Numbered from the stretch's first letter, positions 34,951 through 43,974 are shown. The stretch is 64,000 bases of DNA from an uncultured Carboxylicivirga sp. (GCF_963674565.1 NZ_OY771430.1:4712001-4776000); one strand, 5' to 3'. Notes: generated from the sequence alone by a model not told the origin. Translations and numbers: made by a program.

Positions 34951-35799
34951 TTAGCCATTTCTCTCAAACAATGTAAATACCTCTGAAGAATAGGTTTTGG
35001 AAATTGGAATTTCAATAACAGGTATTACATCCAGTCTTATTCGTAGACCTTCCTTGCTACGTTCAATGAGTTTAACTTTATTAAAGTTTATCATGTAAGA
35101 GCGGTGACATCTGATAACATCATGTGGTCTTAATGATTCTTCCAACTGCTTTAAAGTATTACGTAGAAGAAATTTTTCCTGCTTATGGTGATCATTATAA
35201 TAAATGGTCACATAGTTATCAGCACCTTTTAAGTATAGAAGATCTTCTAATTTTAGTGTCAAACGCATGGTTCCTTTATCATCATTGAAGATAACCATCC
35301 CCTTTTTTTCTACTGAAGCATCTGTTTCAGACTTTAGTTCTTCCAGCTTTTCTTTGTTGTCTTTCCACGAGAAGTACAACCAGAGAGTTGAATACGGTAG
35401 TAAAAGAACCAAGGAAGTATTCTGAATGGATGTTTTAATTGCACCTTCAAATGATCGTGTATCCTTTAGAATAAGTAGTTCATAGAATGTATAAAATAAC
35501 GACATGCTGACAATTTCAATGGCAATCCATATAAGGTATTTACCCAATGAAATTTTTACATCTCGCTTAGCAAGCTGATACATTATAATTCGACTGATAA
35601 CAACAACCAATACCCCTGTCAGTATTACCAGACTTGAATAAAATAAAAGTTCCAGTTTGGATATATTAAACCAGGAAGAAACTCCAAATGGGGAATAAAT
35701 ATTAATAAATACCAAAGCAAAGGCTGCCGTAAATAAAATCAGGCGAACGATGTTTGATTTTTTTAGTAAATATCCTGGTATGGGTTTGCTGAAATCCAT
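34951..35799 (-). CDS. LytTR-family transcription regulator with membrane N-terminus
   Basis: 282 residues. The first half has four hydrophobic helices (about 17-35, 49-70, 86-106, 125-145), then a short coiled linker and a LytTR DNA-binding domain (about 180-280: KLEDLLYLKGADNYVTIYYN, FLLRNTLKQLEESL, VIRCHRSYMINFNKV). There is no response-regulator receiver domain, so signals probably arrive through the membrane part. Diverges from the alpha/beta-hydrolase-like gene at 36041, a plausible target. Not part of the zinc operon, though it points the same way downstream of nothing obvious. Confidence 0.85.
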   Translation of the reverse strand: MDFSKPIPGYLLKKSNIVRLILFTAAFALVFINIYSPFGVSSWFNISKLELLFYSSLVILTGVLVVVISRIIMYQLAKRDVKISLGKYLIWIAIEIVSMSLFYTFYELLILKDTRSFEGAIKTSIQNTSLVLLLPYSTLWLYFSWKDNKEKLEELKSETDASVEKKGMVIFNDDKGTMRLTLKLEDLLYLKGADNYVTIYYNDHHKQEKFLLRNTLKQLEESLRPHDVIRCHRSYMINFNKVKLIERSKEGLRIRLDVIPVIEIPISKTYSSEVFTLFERNG

Positions 35800-35880
35800 G
35801 TTATTTTTTAATGATGCATAAAAGTAATAAATATTTATTCTTTGGAATTGAATTCAACTGTATAAATATGAATCAAATTT

Positions 35881-35935
35881 TCATCCCCATATAATGAATT
35901 TCACCCCTAAATACCCATTTTAAGCCCAATTGGGC
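35881..35935. promoter_or_regulatory. C-tract cluster and GCCCAATTGGGC palindrome in a divergent intergenic region
   Basis: Between the LytTR gene and the hydrolase-like gene, C-tracts occur at 35885-35888, 35904-35907, 35914-35916 and 35925-35927, about 19, 10 and 11 bases apart, and the last forms half of a perfect 12-bp palindrome (35924-35935). The even spacing in AT-rich DNA suggests regulator contacts; this is inference. No TAnnTTTG element was found for either gene. Confidence 0.3.
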
Positions 35936-36040
35936 CATGTAAATCACATAAAATTGCATACTTATGAATTCTTGATTTTGTTTGCATTGTTGATGTGTAA
36001 ATACCACTTAAGCATCACGTAAATTAACCTTAATTGCCGA

Positions 36041-37183
36041 ATGAACTACTCTTATCTATATCAGACTCTAAAGGCACAATTTTCATCAGGAGCTGCCACA
36101 CACTCTCCTGATGGAAGTGCCCTTGGAATTTCTTTTGAAGAGTTTCATTCGCATACCAAGGCATACTTACCAGATTTAAATTCGAATTCAACATTTGATA
36201 TAGAAAACAAGGATAATAATCCGAATAACGACTTTTCATATCCGGTTATTAATCCAACAGGAAATAAGAAAGCAGATGATTGTATCATAATGCTTCATGG
36301 TTTAAATGAGCGCAGTTGGGACAAGTATTTACCTTGGGCTTATACTTTGGCGATTTATACTAACAAGCCGGTAATATTATTTCCTATTGCCTACCATATG
36401 AATCGTTCACCTAAGGATTGGCAGGATCCGCGTATGATGAATCCTTTTGTCAGAGAACGATTTGCCAATGATCCGGGGGTAAGTGCCTCGAGTGTGGCTA
36501 ATGTGGCCTTAAGTTCGAGACTAACCAATCGGCCTGAACGATTTTTGTTGTCTGGTTTTCAGGCAGCAAATGATTTATTGGAGTTGACTTCTGTGATCAA
36601 ATCTGGACATCATCCTTTGTTTAATAAGCATGCCCATGTTAATTTATTTACCTATTCCATTGGAACTTTCCTGACACAAATAGTCATGATGGCCCATGGA
36701 GATGAGTATTTTGCTGATTCGAAAATATTTAATTTTTGTGGAGGAAGCACTTTTGCTGATATGCGAGGAACTTCCAAGTATATTTTAGATAGTGTCGCTT
36801 TTGATAAGCTTCAGCATTACTATAATGAAGAAATTTCAAGGGATGCAAAGAACAATTCATACCTGTACGAAGTTTTAAATAATACTTTATTAGGTGAATC
36901 TTTTAGAAGCATGCTGTCGATGGAAGGATTAAAGAAGAGAAAGGAAAAGTATTTTGCAACTCTAAAAGATCGCTTTGCAACAGTTGTATTGAAGAAAGAT
37001 ACGGTTATGAGACCGGAAAATGTAAAGGAATCTTTAGCCGGGACAATGGTTGAAGAGTGGGATTTTGAGTTTAAATATTCCCACGTAACACCATTCCCGC
37101 TACTTACTAATAAATTGGTACATCAGGTCAACGAGGCTTTTGACAGATTGATAGTTAAAGCCGCTTTGCTTTTTACAATTTAA
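36041..37183 (+). CDS. Alpha/beta-hydrolase-like protein (DUF6051-like)
   Basis: 380 residues with no signal peptide. The region DDCIIMLHGLNERSWDKYLPWAYTLA looks like the first strand and oxyanion HG of an alpha/beta hydrolase, and HVNLFTYSIGTFLTQIVMMAHG like the nucleophile elbow (Ser in YSIG, though the first Gly of GxSxG is Thr). A C-terminal HVTPFPLLTN could supply the histidine. I recall a Bacteroidota family of this kind named DUF6051, function unknown. It faces the LytTR regulator across 241 bases and ends at a strong terminator. Confidence 0.6.
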   Translation: MNYSYLYQTLKAQFSSGAATHSPDGSALGISFEEFHSHTKAYLPDLNSNSTFDIENKDNNPNNDFSYPVINPTGNKKADDCIIMLHGLNERSWDKYLPWAYTLAIYTNKPVILFPIAYHMNRSPKDWQDPRMMNPFVRERFANDPGVSASSVANVALSSRLTNRPERFLLSGFQAANDLLELTSVIKSGHHPLFNKHAHVNLFTYSIGTFLTQIVMMAHGDEYFADSKIFNFCGGSTFADMRGTSKYILDSVAFDKLQHYYNEEISRDAKNNSYLYEVLNNTLLGESFRSMLSMEGLKKRKEKYFATLKDRFATVVLKKDTVMRPENVKESLAGTMVEEWDFEFKYSHVTPFPLLTNKLVHQVNEAFDRLIVKAALLFTI

Positions 37184-37202
37184 TATCGGGATTGATCTGA
37201 AG

Positions 37203-37240
37203 AAAAAAGGAGTTGACTTAACGAAGTCAACTCCTTTTTT
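37203..37240. terminator. Bidirectional terminator between the hydrolase-like gene and tkt
   Basis: A 17-bp perfect stem (AAAAAAGGAGTTGACTT with its complement) with the loop AACG, between convergent genes; its A/T tails serve both strands. Confidence 0.9.
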
Positions 37241-37257
37241 TGCAATTATTTTATCAA

Positions 37258-39282
37258 CTAGCTTAAAAGCTCAGTTACTTGTTTAAGAACATTCTCGCCT
37301 GTAAATCCAAATTCTTTATCAAGTACAGTGTAAGGGGCAGAATATCCAAAATGATTTAATCCCCAAACTTTACCATTGGCGCCAACCAAACCTTCTAATG
37401 TTACAGCTAAACCTGCTGTCATACCAAAACGTTTTACGTTAGCAGGTAATACTGCTTCCTGGTAAGTTGCATCCTGATTACGGAAAAGACCTTCTGAGAT
37501 AACAGAAACTACGTTAACTTTTAATCCCTTCTGAGCACGTAATAATTTAGCACCTTCCACCAATGTACTAACTTCCGAACCTGAAGCTAAAAGCACAATG
37601 TCAGGCTGGTCAGCATCTTTCTCAACAATATAAGCTCCTTTTTCAGCTTGCAAGGCAGTTTGATATGAACCATTTGGAAGTTGAGTTATATTTTGACGCG
37701 AAAGGATTAAGGCTGTTGGAGTGTTTGTGTTTTCCATTGCCATTTTCCATGCTACTGTTGTTTCATCAGCATCAGCCGGGCGAACAACCAACATACTATT
37801 CTTTCCGTGGTGGTTTTGTAATTTTTCCATCAGACGGATCTGAGCTTCCTGCTCAATTGGTTGATGTGTTGGACCATCTTCTCCCACACGAAAAGCATCA
37901 TGTGTCCAAACATATTTAACTGGCAGTTGCATCAAGGCAGCCATTCGGGCAGCTGGTTTCATGTAGTCGGAGAATACAAAGAATGTACCGCAAACCGGAA
38001 TAACTCCTCCATGAAGTGCCATACCATTGGCAATTGCACCCATGGTTAGCTCAGCAACTCCAACTTGTAAGAAAGAGCCAGAGAAATCACCTTTTTTGAA
38101 GATGGTTGTTTTCTTTAAGAATCCATCTGTCTTATCTGAATTTGCAAGGTCGGCAGACATCACAATCATATTTTCAACCTGATCAGCAAATGCAGCTAAA
38201 ACAGTAGCAGAAGCAGCACGAGTAGCTGAATTGGCTTTTTGTGCAATACCTGCATAGTCAACTGCCGGAGCATCACCCGATATAAATTGAGCTAACTTAG
38301 CTGCCAATTCAGGATTCGCTTTTTCCCATTCTGCCTGTTCAGCTTTTTTAGCAGCTGCTATTTTAGCCTTTTCTTCATTTACCTTTGCATATGCATCTGC
38401 AACTTCAGGGAATATCTGGAATGGATTTTCAGGATCAGCACCCAGGTTTTTCATTGAATCAGCAAAAGAGGCTCCTGCAGCACTCAAAGGTTGTCCATGA
38501 GTTGAAACCATTTTTTCAAATGAAGAACCGTCTTGTTTAACAGCTCCTTTACCCATAATGGTTTTACCAATGATCAGGAATGGTTTCTCAGTTTCAGCAT
38601 TGGCAGCATCCAAAGCTTTCCGAATCTGTTCATGGTCGTTTCCATCAATGGTCATGGTTGCCCATCCCCAGGCTTGATATTTGGCTGCTGTATCTTCGAT
38701 GGTTACATCATTGGTTGTGGTAGATAACTGGATATCGTTTGAATCATAAAACATTACCAGATTACTCAAACCAAGGTAACCGGCAATACGACCTGTTCCT
38801 TGAGAGATTTCTTCCTGTACACCACCATCAGAAATAAATGTATAAGTTTTATGACTCATCCATTCGCCAAAACGAGCTGTTAGGAATCGTTCTGCAATAG
38901 CAGCACCTAGAGCCATTGTATGTCCTTGACCTAGTGGGCCTGATGTGTTTTCAACTCCTCTTTCAACATCAACTTCAGGGTGACCAGGTGTTGGACTTCC
39001 CCATTGTCTGAAATTAGACAACTCCTCCATCGAATATGTGCCGGTCATAGCTAAGGCAGCGTATAACATAGGCGACATGTGGCCTGGATCTAAGAAAAAA
39101 CGATCGCGGTTAAACCATTTACGGTCGCTTGGATCATAATTTAAATACTCAGAAAACAACACATGAATAAAATCGGCTCCTCCCATGGCACCTCCAGGGT
39201 GTCCTGAATTGGCTTTCTCAACCATCGCTGCTGATAATACTCTGATGTTGTCAGCTGCTTTTTTTGAAATGTTTTTGTCCAT
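37258..39282 (-). CDS. tkt: Transketolase
   Basis: 674-residue thiamine-diphosphate enzyme of the non-oxidative pentose phosphate pathway. N-terminal pyrophosphate-binding domain with ANSGHPGGAMGGADF, GHMSPMLYAAL and the GDG-like TFISDGGVQEEISQG; the pyrimidine-binding domain has the conserved HDAFRVGEDGPTHQPIEQ. Full length. An Ala/Lys/Glu-rich stretch near 300-345 lies between the domains. A candidate -7 element lies about 147-154 bases upstream. Confidence 0.96.
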   Translation of the reverse strand: MDKNISKKAADNIRVLSAAMVEKANSGHPGGAMGGADFIHVLFSEYLNYDPSDRKWFNRDRFFLDPGHMSPMLYAALAMTGTYSMEELSNFRQWGSPTPGHPEVDVERGVENTSGPLGQGHTMALGAAIAERFLTARFGEWMSHKTYTFISDGGVQEEISQGTGRIAGYLGLSNLVMFYDSNDIQLSTTTNDVTIEDTAAKYQAWGWATMTIDGNDHEQIRKALDAANAETEKPFLIIGKTIMGKGAVKQDGSSFEKMVSTHGQPLSAAGASFADSMKNLGADPENPFQIFPEVADAYAKVNEEKAKIAAAKKAEQAEWEKANPELAAKLAQFISGDAPAVDYAGIAQKANSATRAASATVLAAFADQVENMIVMSADLANSDKTDGFLKKTTIFKKGDFSGSFLQVGVAELTMGAIANGMALHGGVIPVCGTFFVFSDYMKPAARMAALMQLPVKYVWTHDAFRVGEDGPTHQPIEQEAQIRLMEKLQNHHGKNSMLVVRPADADETTVAWKMAMENTNTPTALILSRQNITQLPNGSYQTALQAEKGAYIVEKDADQPDIVLLASGSEVSTLVEGAKLLRAQKGLKVNVVSVISEGLFRNQDATYQEAVLPANVKRFGMTAGLAVTLEGLVGANGKVWGLNHFGYSAPYTVLDKEFGFTGENVLKQVTELLS

Positions 39283-39428
39283 TACAGTTTTTAAATTAAT
39301 GATTTCACCTGACTTTCGGCAGATGGAACTTGCTGTAAAATGCTTCTGACTTTTGTTAGAAGCACTTTAACAGCTTGTTTCTAAAGTTGTATAATCTCAC
39401 AACAGTAGATCAGTCTTCAAACCGTTTG

Positions 39429-39436
39429 CAAAAGTA
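39429..39436 (-). promoter_or_regulatory. Candidate -7 element of tkt
   Basis: On the minus strand this reads TACTTTTG, an exact TAnnTTTG, with TTA (near TTG) 19 bases upstream. It would give a leader of about 140 bases. Confidence 0.4.
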
Positions 39437-39515
39437 CACATTTTTCACACGAACGTAAATTTTATGTGGGCTGTTTTTATATCATTATGTAATTGTAAAA
39501 CTTCTACTTATGGTT

Positions 39516-39547
39516 TTGATATTCTGAGAAGCAAAAGATTAACTTTG
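39516..39547 (+). promoter_or_regulatory. Promoter of pdxB
   Basis: TTG at 39516-39518 and TAACTTTG at 39540-39547, spaced 21 bases, match the Bacteroidota -33/-7 pattern. It predicts a leader of about a dozen bases before the pdxB ATG. Confidence 0.55.
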
Positions 39548-39565
39548 TATTTATAAATTGAAAAG

Positions 39566-40702
39566 ATGAAAATAGTAGCCGATGATAAAATCCCATTTCT
39601 GAAAGGGGTATTTGAAAATGTATGCGAGATAGAGTATTTACCAGGTGCGCAAATAACCAATGATATTTTAAAGGATGCCGATGCATTGATAACACGCACA
39701 CGCACAAAGTGTAATGAAGAAAGCCTGAAAGACACAAGTGTAAAAATGATTGCTTCTGCAACCATCGGATATGATCATATTGATACTCAATGGTGTGAAG
39801 CCAACGGAATTATGTGGACTAATTCGCCAGGTTGTAATGCTGAATCAGTAAAGCAATATATTGCTTCTGTTTTTGGAATGTTGGTCATTGATAAAGGGTG
39901 GATTTTAAAGGGTAAAAAGCTTGCTGTTGTTGGTGTTGGTAATGTTGGCAGTCGAATTGTTAAGCTGGCTGAGGCATTAGGTATGATTGTGTATAAGGTG
40001 GATCCTCCTCGAGAGAGATTAGAACCACAGGAGAGGTTCTATCGGCTTAATGATATCGTTGGCGAAATGGATATTATTACATTTCATACACCCCTTAACA
40101 GAGAAGGAGAAGACAAGACTTATCATCTTTGCGACTCATTGCTTTTATCTAAAATGAAAAATTCTGCTCTGGTAATTAATTCATCGAGGGGTGAAGTTAT
40201 TGATGGTGATGCATTAAAAAAAGCATTGGCTGAGGAGCAAATAGGAGCGGCAGTTTTAGATGTTTGGGAAAATGAGCCTGCTATTGATAGGGAATTGATG
40301 AATTTGGTCTGGTTGGTTACTCCTCATATTGCTGGTTATTCATTGGATGGAAAGGCAAATGGAACCATGATGAGTATTCAGGCAATCAGTCGGGAGTTTA
40401 ATTTGGGTCTGGATAATTGGGAACCTAATGATATTCCTTTACCCAAAAACGATAACCTTACAATTGATTGTAAATATCTGAGTACTGAACAAGTTGTAGC
40501 TAATGCTTTTAATCAGACTTACACTATCAAGGAGGATGATATTCGCTTGCGGATGAGGACAGATGAATTTGAAAAGCAAAGAGGTAATTATCCAATACGA
40601 AGAGAGTTTAAAGCTTTTAATGTTGGGTTGCAAAATGCTTCAGATAAACCGGCTAAAATTCTTGAAAGTGTTGGTTTTGTAAATGTTATGAAAATTAATT
40701 GA
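39566..40702 (+). CDS. pdxB: 4-phosphoerythronate dehydrogenase
   Basis: 378-residue D-isomer 2-hydroxyacid dehydrogenase that oxidises 4-phosphoerythronate in the DXP-dependent route to pyridoxal 5'-phosphate. N-terminal MKIVADDKIPFLKGVFE and ALITRTRTKCNEESL, NAD-binding KKLAVVGVGNVGSRIV, catalytic Arg in NSSRGEVIDGDAL, Glu in VWENEPAID and His in TPHIAGYS. The C-terminal PdxB dimerisation segment is present (about 290-378), which separates it from SerA. Diverges from tkt. Confidence 0.94.
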   Translation: MKIVADDKIPFLKGVFENVCEIEYLPGAQITNDILKDADALITRTRTKCNEESLKDTSVKMIASATIGYDHIDTQWCEANGIMWTNSPGCNAESVKQYIASVFGMLVIDKGWILKGKKLAVVGVGNVGSRIVKLAEALGMIVYKVDPPRERLEPQERFYRLNDIVGEMDIITFHTPLNREGEDKTYHLCDSLLLSKMKNSALVINSSRGEVIDGDALKKALAEEQIGAAVLDVWENEPAIDRELMNLVWLVTPHIAGYSLDGKANGTMMSIQAISREFNLGLDNWEPNDIPLPKNDNLTIDCKYLSTEQVVANAFNQTYTIKEDDIRLRMRTDEFEKQRGNYPIRREFKAFNVGLQNASDKPAKILESVGFVNVMKIN

Positions 40703-40759
40703 CAGTTTTAAGGTCTTTGGAATTTGAAATTGAAAGAATGCAGCATACAATTTGTAATG

Positions 40760-40779
40760 ATTTGCAATCAATTGCAAAT
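40760..40779. repeat. Perfect 20-bp palindrome in a convergent intergenic region
   Basis: ATTTGCAAT, CA, ATTGCAAAT: a 9-2-9 inverted repeat between the 3' ends of pdxB and the convergent GTPase gene. Its arms (TTGCAA) resemble the zur operators, but the spacing differs by one base and there is no gene start nearby. Function unknown. Confidence 0.5.
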
Positions 40780-40862
40780 ATGATTTATAAATGATTGATA
40801 TTTAAATTTATAGGTGTTAAGTTTGGATTTCATGCAACGAATTAACCTGATTGAATCCCATC

Positions 40863-40905
40863 AAAAAAAGTGGCTCCTTCACAACTGAAAGGAGCCACTT
40901 TTTTT
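40863..40905. terminator. Bidirectional terminator downstream of pdxB
   Basis: A 17-bp perfect stem (A7 GTGGCTCCTT with AAGGAGCCAC T7) and a 9-base loop between convergent genes. Confidence 0.9.
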
Positions 40906-40937
40906 AAAAACTCCCCAATCCGGAAGGATTGGGGAGT
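40906..40937 (-). terminator. Terminator of the GTPase-like gene
   Basis: A 12-bp perfect stem ACTCCCCAATCC with GGATTGGGGAGT and a GGAA loop, then, on the minus strand, TTTTTAAAA. It is the first hairpin met by transcripts of the minus-strand gene, immediately before the bidirectional one. Confidence 0.75.
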
Positions 40938-40956
40938 CAATCAAAAATCCAAATAA

Positions 40957-42303
40957 TTACAACTTCACTCCAATAAGATGATGGGTTTTAATAAATTCTT
41001 TCAATTGATCTTTTAATGTAGGGAATCCTATTTCCTGCAAATCATAATGAACTCTTGTGTTGGATTTATTTATTGTTACTACTCTGTTCAAATCAATGGG
41101 TGTTCCAATAATGACGGAATCACAAGCAACAGCATCAATTGTTGCCTGAAGATCTCTTACCTGTTCATCGCCATAGCCCATGGCAGGGAGAAGTGGTCCG
41201 ATATTAGGATAGATTTTATAAGTCTCGGCTAGTTTTCCAACTACAAATGGTCGTGGATCGACTATTTCAGCAGCTCCGTATTTTTTTGCAGCAACAATTC
41301 CGGCTCCTAATTTCATTTCACCATGTGTAAGAGTTGGGCCATCTTCTACAACTAAAACTTTTTTGCCTCTAATGACAGAGATATCATCGACTCTGATAGG
41401 TGATGCTCCATCAATAACAATCGCTTTGGGATTAGCTTTTTCAATATTACTTCTCAACTGGTTAACATCATCAGGAGATGCGCTGTCAATTTTGTTAATG
41501 ATGATGATGTCTGCCATTCGTAGATTAACTTCTCCCGGATAGTAACTTAGTTCGTGATTAACTCTGTGTGGATCAACAACTGTTATACTTAAATCAGGTT
41601 TATAGAATGAAAAGTCATTATTGCCTCCATCCCACAAAATTACATCACAACCATCCGGATCATTTTCAGCAGCGCGAAGTATTGCCTCGTAATCGACTCC
41701 CGCATAAATTACATTTCCGCGAACAATATGGGGCTCATACTCCTCCATTTCTTCAATCGTACATTTATGAAACTTTAAATCTTCGATGGCCGCAAAACGT
41801 TGAACTTTCTGCTTAACTAAATCACCGTATGGCATCGGATGGCGGATGGCTACTACCTTTAGGCCTTCGTTCATAAGAAGCTCAATGATCTTGCGCGAAG
41901 TCTGACTTTTTCCACAACCGGTTCTGGTAGCACAAACCGAAATTACGGGTTTAGTACTTTTAATCATTGTATCATTCGGCCCCAGAAGCATGAAGGATGC
42001 TCCTGCTGAATTAACCCGGGCAGATACTTCCATTACTCTTTTGTAAGGAACATCGCTGTATGAGAACACGCAAATATTTACCTCATATTCAATAATCAGC
42101 TTTTCTAAATCTTTCTCAGCATAAATTGGGATTCCATCAGGATAGTTAGGTCCAGCTAATTCTGCCGGATATTTTCTACCTTCGATGTCGGGTATTTGAG
42201 CCGCTGTAAAGGCAACAACAGAGTATTCGTTGTTATGCCTGAAAAAGGTGTTGAAGTTGTGGAAGTCTCTTCCCGCAGCTCCAATAATGATGACTCGTTT
42301 CAT
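40957..42303 (-). CDS. Cyclic 2,3-diphosphoglycerate synthetase-like P-loop protein
   Basis: Start set at the ATG at 42303 (MKRVIIIGAAGRDFHNFN), giving 448 residues. The N-terminal Rossmann-like part is followed by a P-loop ATRTGCGKSQTSRKI (about 130-145), CDVILWDGGNNDFSFYKPDL, a GTPase-like NKID (IIINKIDSA) and a C-terminal region with DGPTLTHGEMKLGAG. This matches the family of archaeal cyclic 2,3-diphosphoglycerate synthetase, which makes a thermoprotectant. Bacterial members occur in many mesophiles, and their product has not, to my knowledge, been settled. The NKxD motif suggests a G-protein-like nucleotide preference. No helpful neighbours. Confidence 0.75.
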   Translation of the reverse strand: MKRVIIIGAAGRDFHNFNTFFRHNNEYSVVAFTAAQIPDIEGRKYPAELAGPNYPDGIPIYAEKDLEKLIIEYEVNICVFSYSDVPYKRVMEVSARVNSAGASFMLLGPNDTMIKSTKPVISVCATRTGCGKSQTSRKIIELLMNEGLKVVAIRHPMPYGDLVKQKVQRFAAIEDLKFHKCTIEEMEEYEPHIVRGNVIYAGVDYEAILRAAENDPDGCDVILWDGGNNDFSFYKPDLSITVVDPHRVNHELSYYPGEVNLRMADIIIINKIDSASPDDVNQLRSNIEKANPKAIVIDGASPIRVDDISVIRGKKVLVVEDGPTLTHGEMKLGAGIVAAKKYGAAEIVDPRPFVVGKLAETYKIYPNIGPLLPAMGYGDEQVRDLQATIDAVACDSVIIGTPIDLNRVVTINKSNTRVHYDLQEIGFPTLKDQLKEFIKTHHLIGVKL

Positions 42304-42536
42304 ACGCGTTGTTTTAGGATGTGGGGCTATCCTCAACATTTATATGGGTATATTTGTCAACAGCCCCATACAATTTGTTAATTGGTTTGTTATATTTTCA
42401 GATCGGTGTTCAAACGTTCTGATTATTCATTGCTTATCATAAATTTAAGGTTTCCTGAGTAAATAGTAAAGGCTGGCAATATGTTAAGAAACAGATTTTT
42501 TGGTTTGAATAAAGAGGCTCGATTTATTACCTTTAT

Positions 42537-42544
42537 TAGTTTTG
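42537..42544 (+). promoter_or_regulatory. TAnnTTTG match directly before acpH
   Basis: TAGTTTTG ends one base before the acpH start codon. No TTG at the right distance upstream. If real, the transcript would begin at or inside the ATG; chance occurrence is likely in this AT-rich DNA. Confidence 0.2.
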
Positions 42545-42545
42545 T

Positions 42546-43133
42546 ATGAATTTTTTAGCTCATTTATATCTATCAGGAAATGATCCGTTAGTGCAGATTG
42601 GTAATTTTATTGGTGATCATGTTAAAGGTCGAAATTACATGAGGTATGCTCCGGCCATACAGAAAGGTATTTTGCTTCATCGAAAAATAGATTCATTTAC
42701 TGATACTCATCCTGTGGTAAAAGAAAGTACCCGACGACTGACAGAAAAGTACGGACGGTATTCAGGTATTGTAATTGATGTGTTTTACGATCATTATTTA
42801 GGAAGAAACTGGACCACATTTTCAGATGTTTCGTTGACTAAATATGTATCGAAAGTGCATAAAAACTTGTTGAGCAATTATTTTAAATTACCGAAAGAAG
42901 TAAAAAGTTTTCTTCCTTTTATAGTGAAGAGCCGAAGGTTGGAAACATACGCAACTGTTGAAGGTATTCATCGCAGTTTGCAGATCATGTCAAATTATTC
43001 ATCTTTACCAGCACATGCAGATTGGGCAGTGGAGCAGATGAGGCTGTTTGACAATGAGTTTAATGATGAGTTTCTAAAGTTTTTTCAGGAAGTTAAAATG
43101 ATGGCACACGAAGAGTTGGTTAAGCTAATGTAG
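42546..43133 (+). CDS. acpH: Acyl carrier protein phosphodiesterase
   Basis: 195 residues opening with MNFLAHLYLSG, the family's invariant start, so the start codon is secure. AcpH removes the 4'-phosphopantetheine arm from acyl carrier protein. The HD-like metal residues are visible: NFIGDHVKGR, HRKIDSFTDTHPVVKES and VIDVFYDHYLGRNW. Its stop overlaps the convergent prmC by 14 bases. Confidence 0.92.
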   Translation: MNFLAHLYLSGNDPLVQIGNFIGDHVKGRNYMRYAPAIQKGILLHRKIDSFTDTHPVVKESTRRLTEKYGRYSGIVIDVFYDHYLGRNWTTFSDVSLTKYVSKVHKNLLSNYFKLPKEVKSFLPFIVKSRRLETYATVEGIHRSLQIMSNYSSLPAHADWAVEQMRLFDNEFNDEFLKFFQEVKMMAHEELVKLM

Positions 43134-43974
43134 CCTTCATCATTCTGGCTTTTCCCTGCAAATCCTTTCGGCATTCAATATTTGTATATCCCAGAGATTC
43201 TAAAAGTTCAGTCATTTCTTTTTGAAGATATTCGTTAATCTCAAAAAATAGGGAGCCATTTTTAGTCAATGCTTTCAAACTAAGCTCAGCAATGGTTCGA
43301 TAAAACAGTAAAGGATCATCATCTTCAACAAATAGGGCCAGATGTGGTTCATGCCGAAGAACGTTGGCTTCCATCATTTCTTTTTCAAGATTTCGCACAT
43401 AGGGAGGATTACTTACAATGCATGTAAAAGGAGCTCTGACAGATATTGGTTGCAACACATCAACTTTCTTAAAAGTAACTTCTAAGCCAAGTCTGGTTGC
43501 ATTATCTCGAGCAATTTTCAAAGCATCATCTGAAATGTCCCAGGCTTCAGCTTCTGCTTGATTCAGGTTATTTTTTAAGGCAAGCGGAATACATCCGCTA
43601 CCGGTCCCAATATCCAAAATTCTTGATTTGTCAGTTTTGGGATCGTTTAAAATCCAATGAACCAGCTCTTCCGTCTCCGGGCGTGGTATCAAAACTCCTT
43701 TAGCAACTTTTAAATCTAAATCGTAAAATTCAGTATGGCCCAGAATGTATTGTAAGGGCTCTGAATCAGCTAATCGGTCTGCTATTTGCTCCAGCTGTTT
43801 TGCCTGGCTTTCATTAAAACATTCATCCTGAATGAGAAGTAACTGAGTTGAATTAACCTTTAATACATCTTGTAATATTAGCTTACTAAGTTGCATTATC
43901 TCGGTCTCAGGGTAGAGATTACGAAGTTTATCAGACATTAAAGCTTTAAATTCTTGAATTCCTTTGAGAGCCAT
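43120..43974 (-). CDS. prmC: Peptide chain release factor N5-glutamine methyltransferase
   Basis: Start set at the ATG at 43974 (MALKGIQEFKALM), giving 284 residues; the frame's earlier TTG is in the ribD upstream region. PrmC methylates the GGQ glutamine of release factors RF1 and RF2. An N-terminal helical domain, PLQYILGHTEFYDLDLKVAKGVLIPRPETEELV, the SAM loop ILDIGTGSGCIPLAL and the catalytic NPPY in IVSNPPYVR are all present. The 3' end overlaps acpH and the 5' end diverges from ribD with 36 bases between starts. Confidence 0.95.
   Translation of the reverse strand: MALKGIQEFKALMSDKLRNLYPETEIMQLSKLILQDVLKVNSTQLLLIQDECFNESQAKQLEQIADRLADSEPLQYILGHTEFYDLDLKVAKGVLIPRPETEELVHWILNDPKTDKSRILDIGTGSGCIPLALKNNLNQAEAEAWDISDDALKIARDNATRLGLEVTFKKVDVLQPISVRAPFTCIVSNPPYVRNLEKEMMEANVLRHEPHLALFVEDDDPLLFYRTIAELSLKALTKNGSLFFEINEYLQKEMTELLESLGYTNIECRKDLQGKARMMKATLA

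Noticed and set aside
39504..39765. Two nearly coincident 85-codon minus-strand frames over the start of pdxB
   Set aside because: They overlap the conserved N-terminus and promoter of pdxB and share no features with known proteins.
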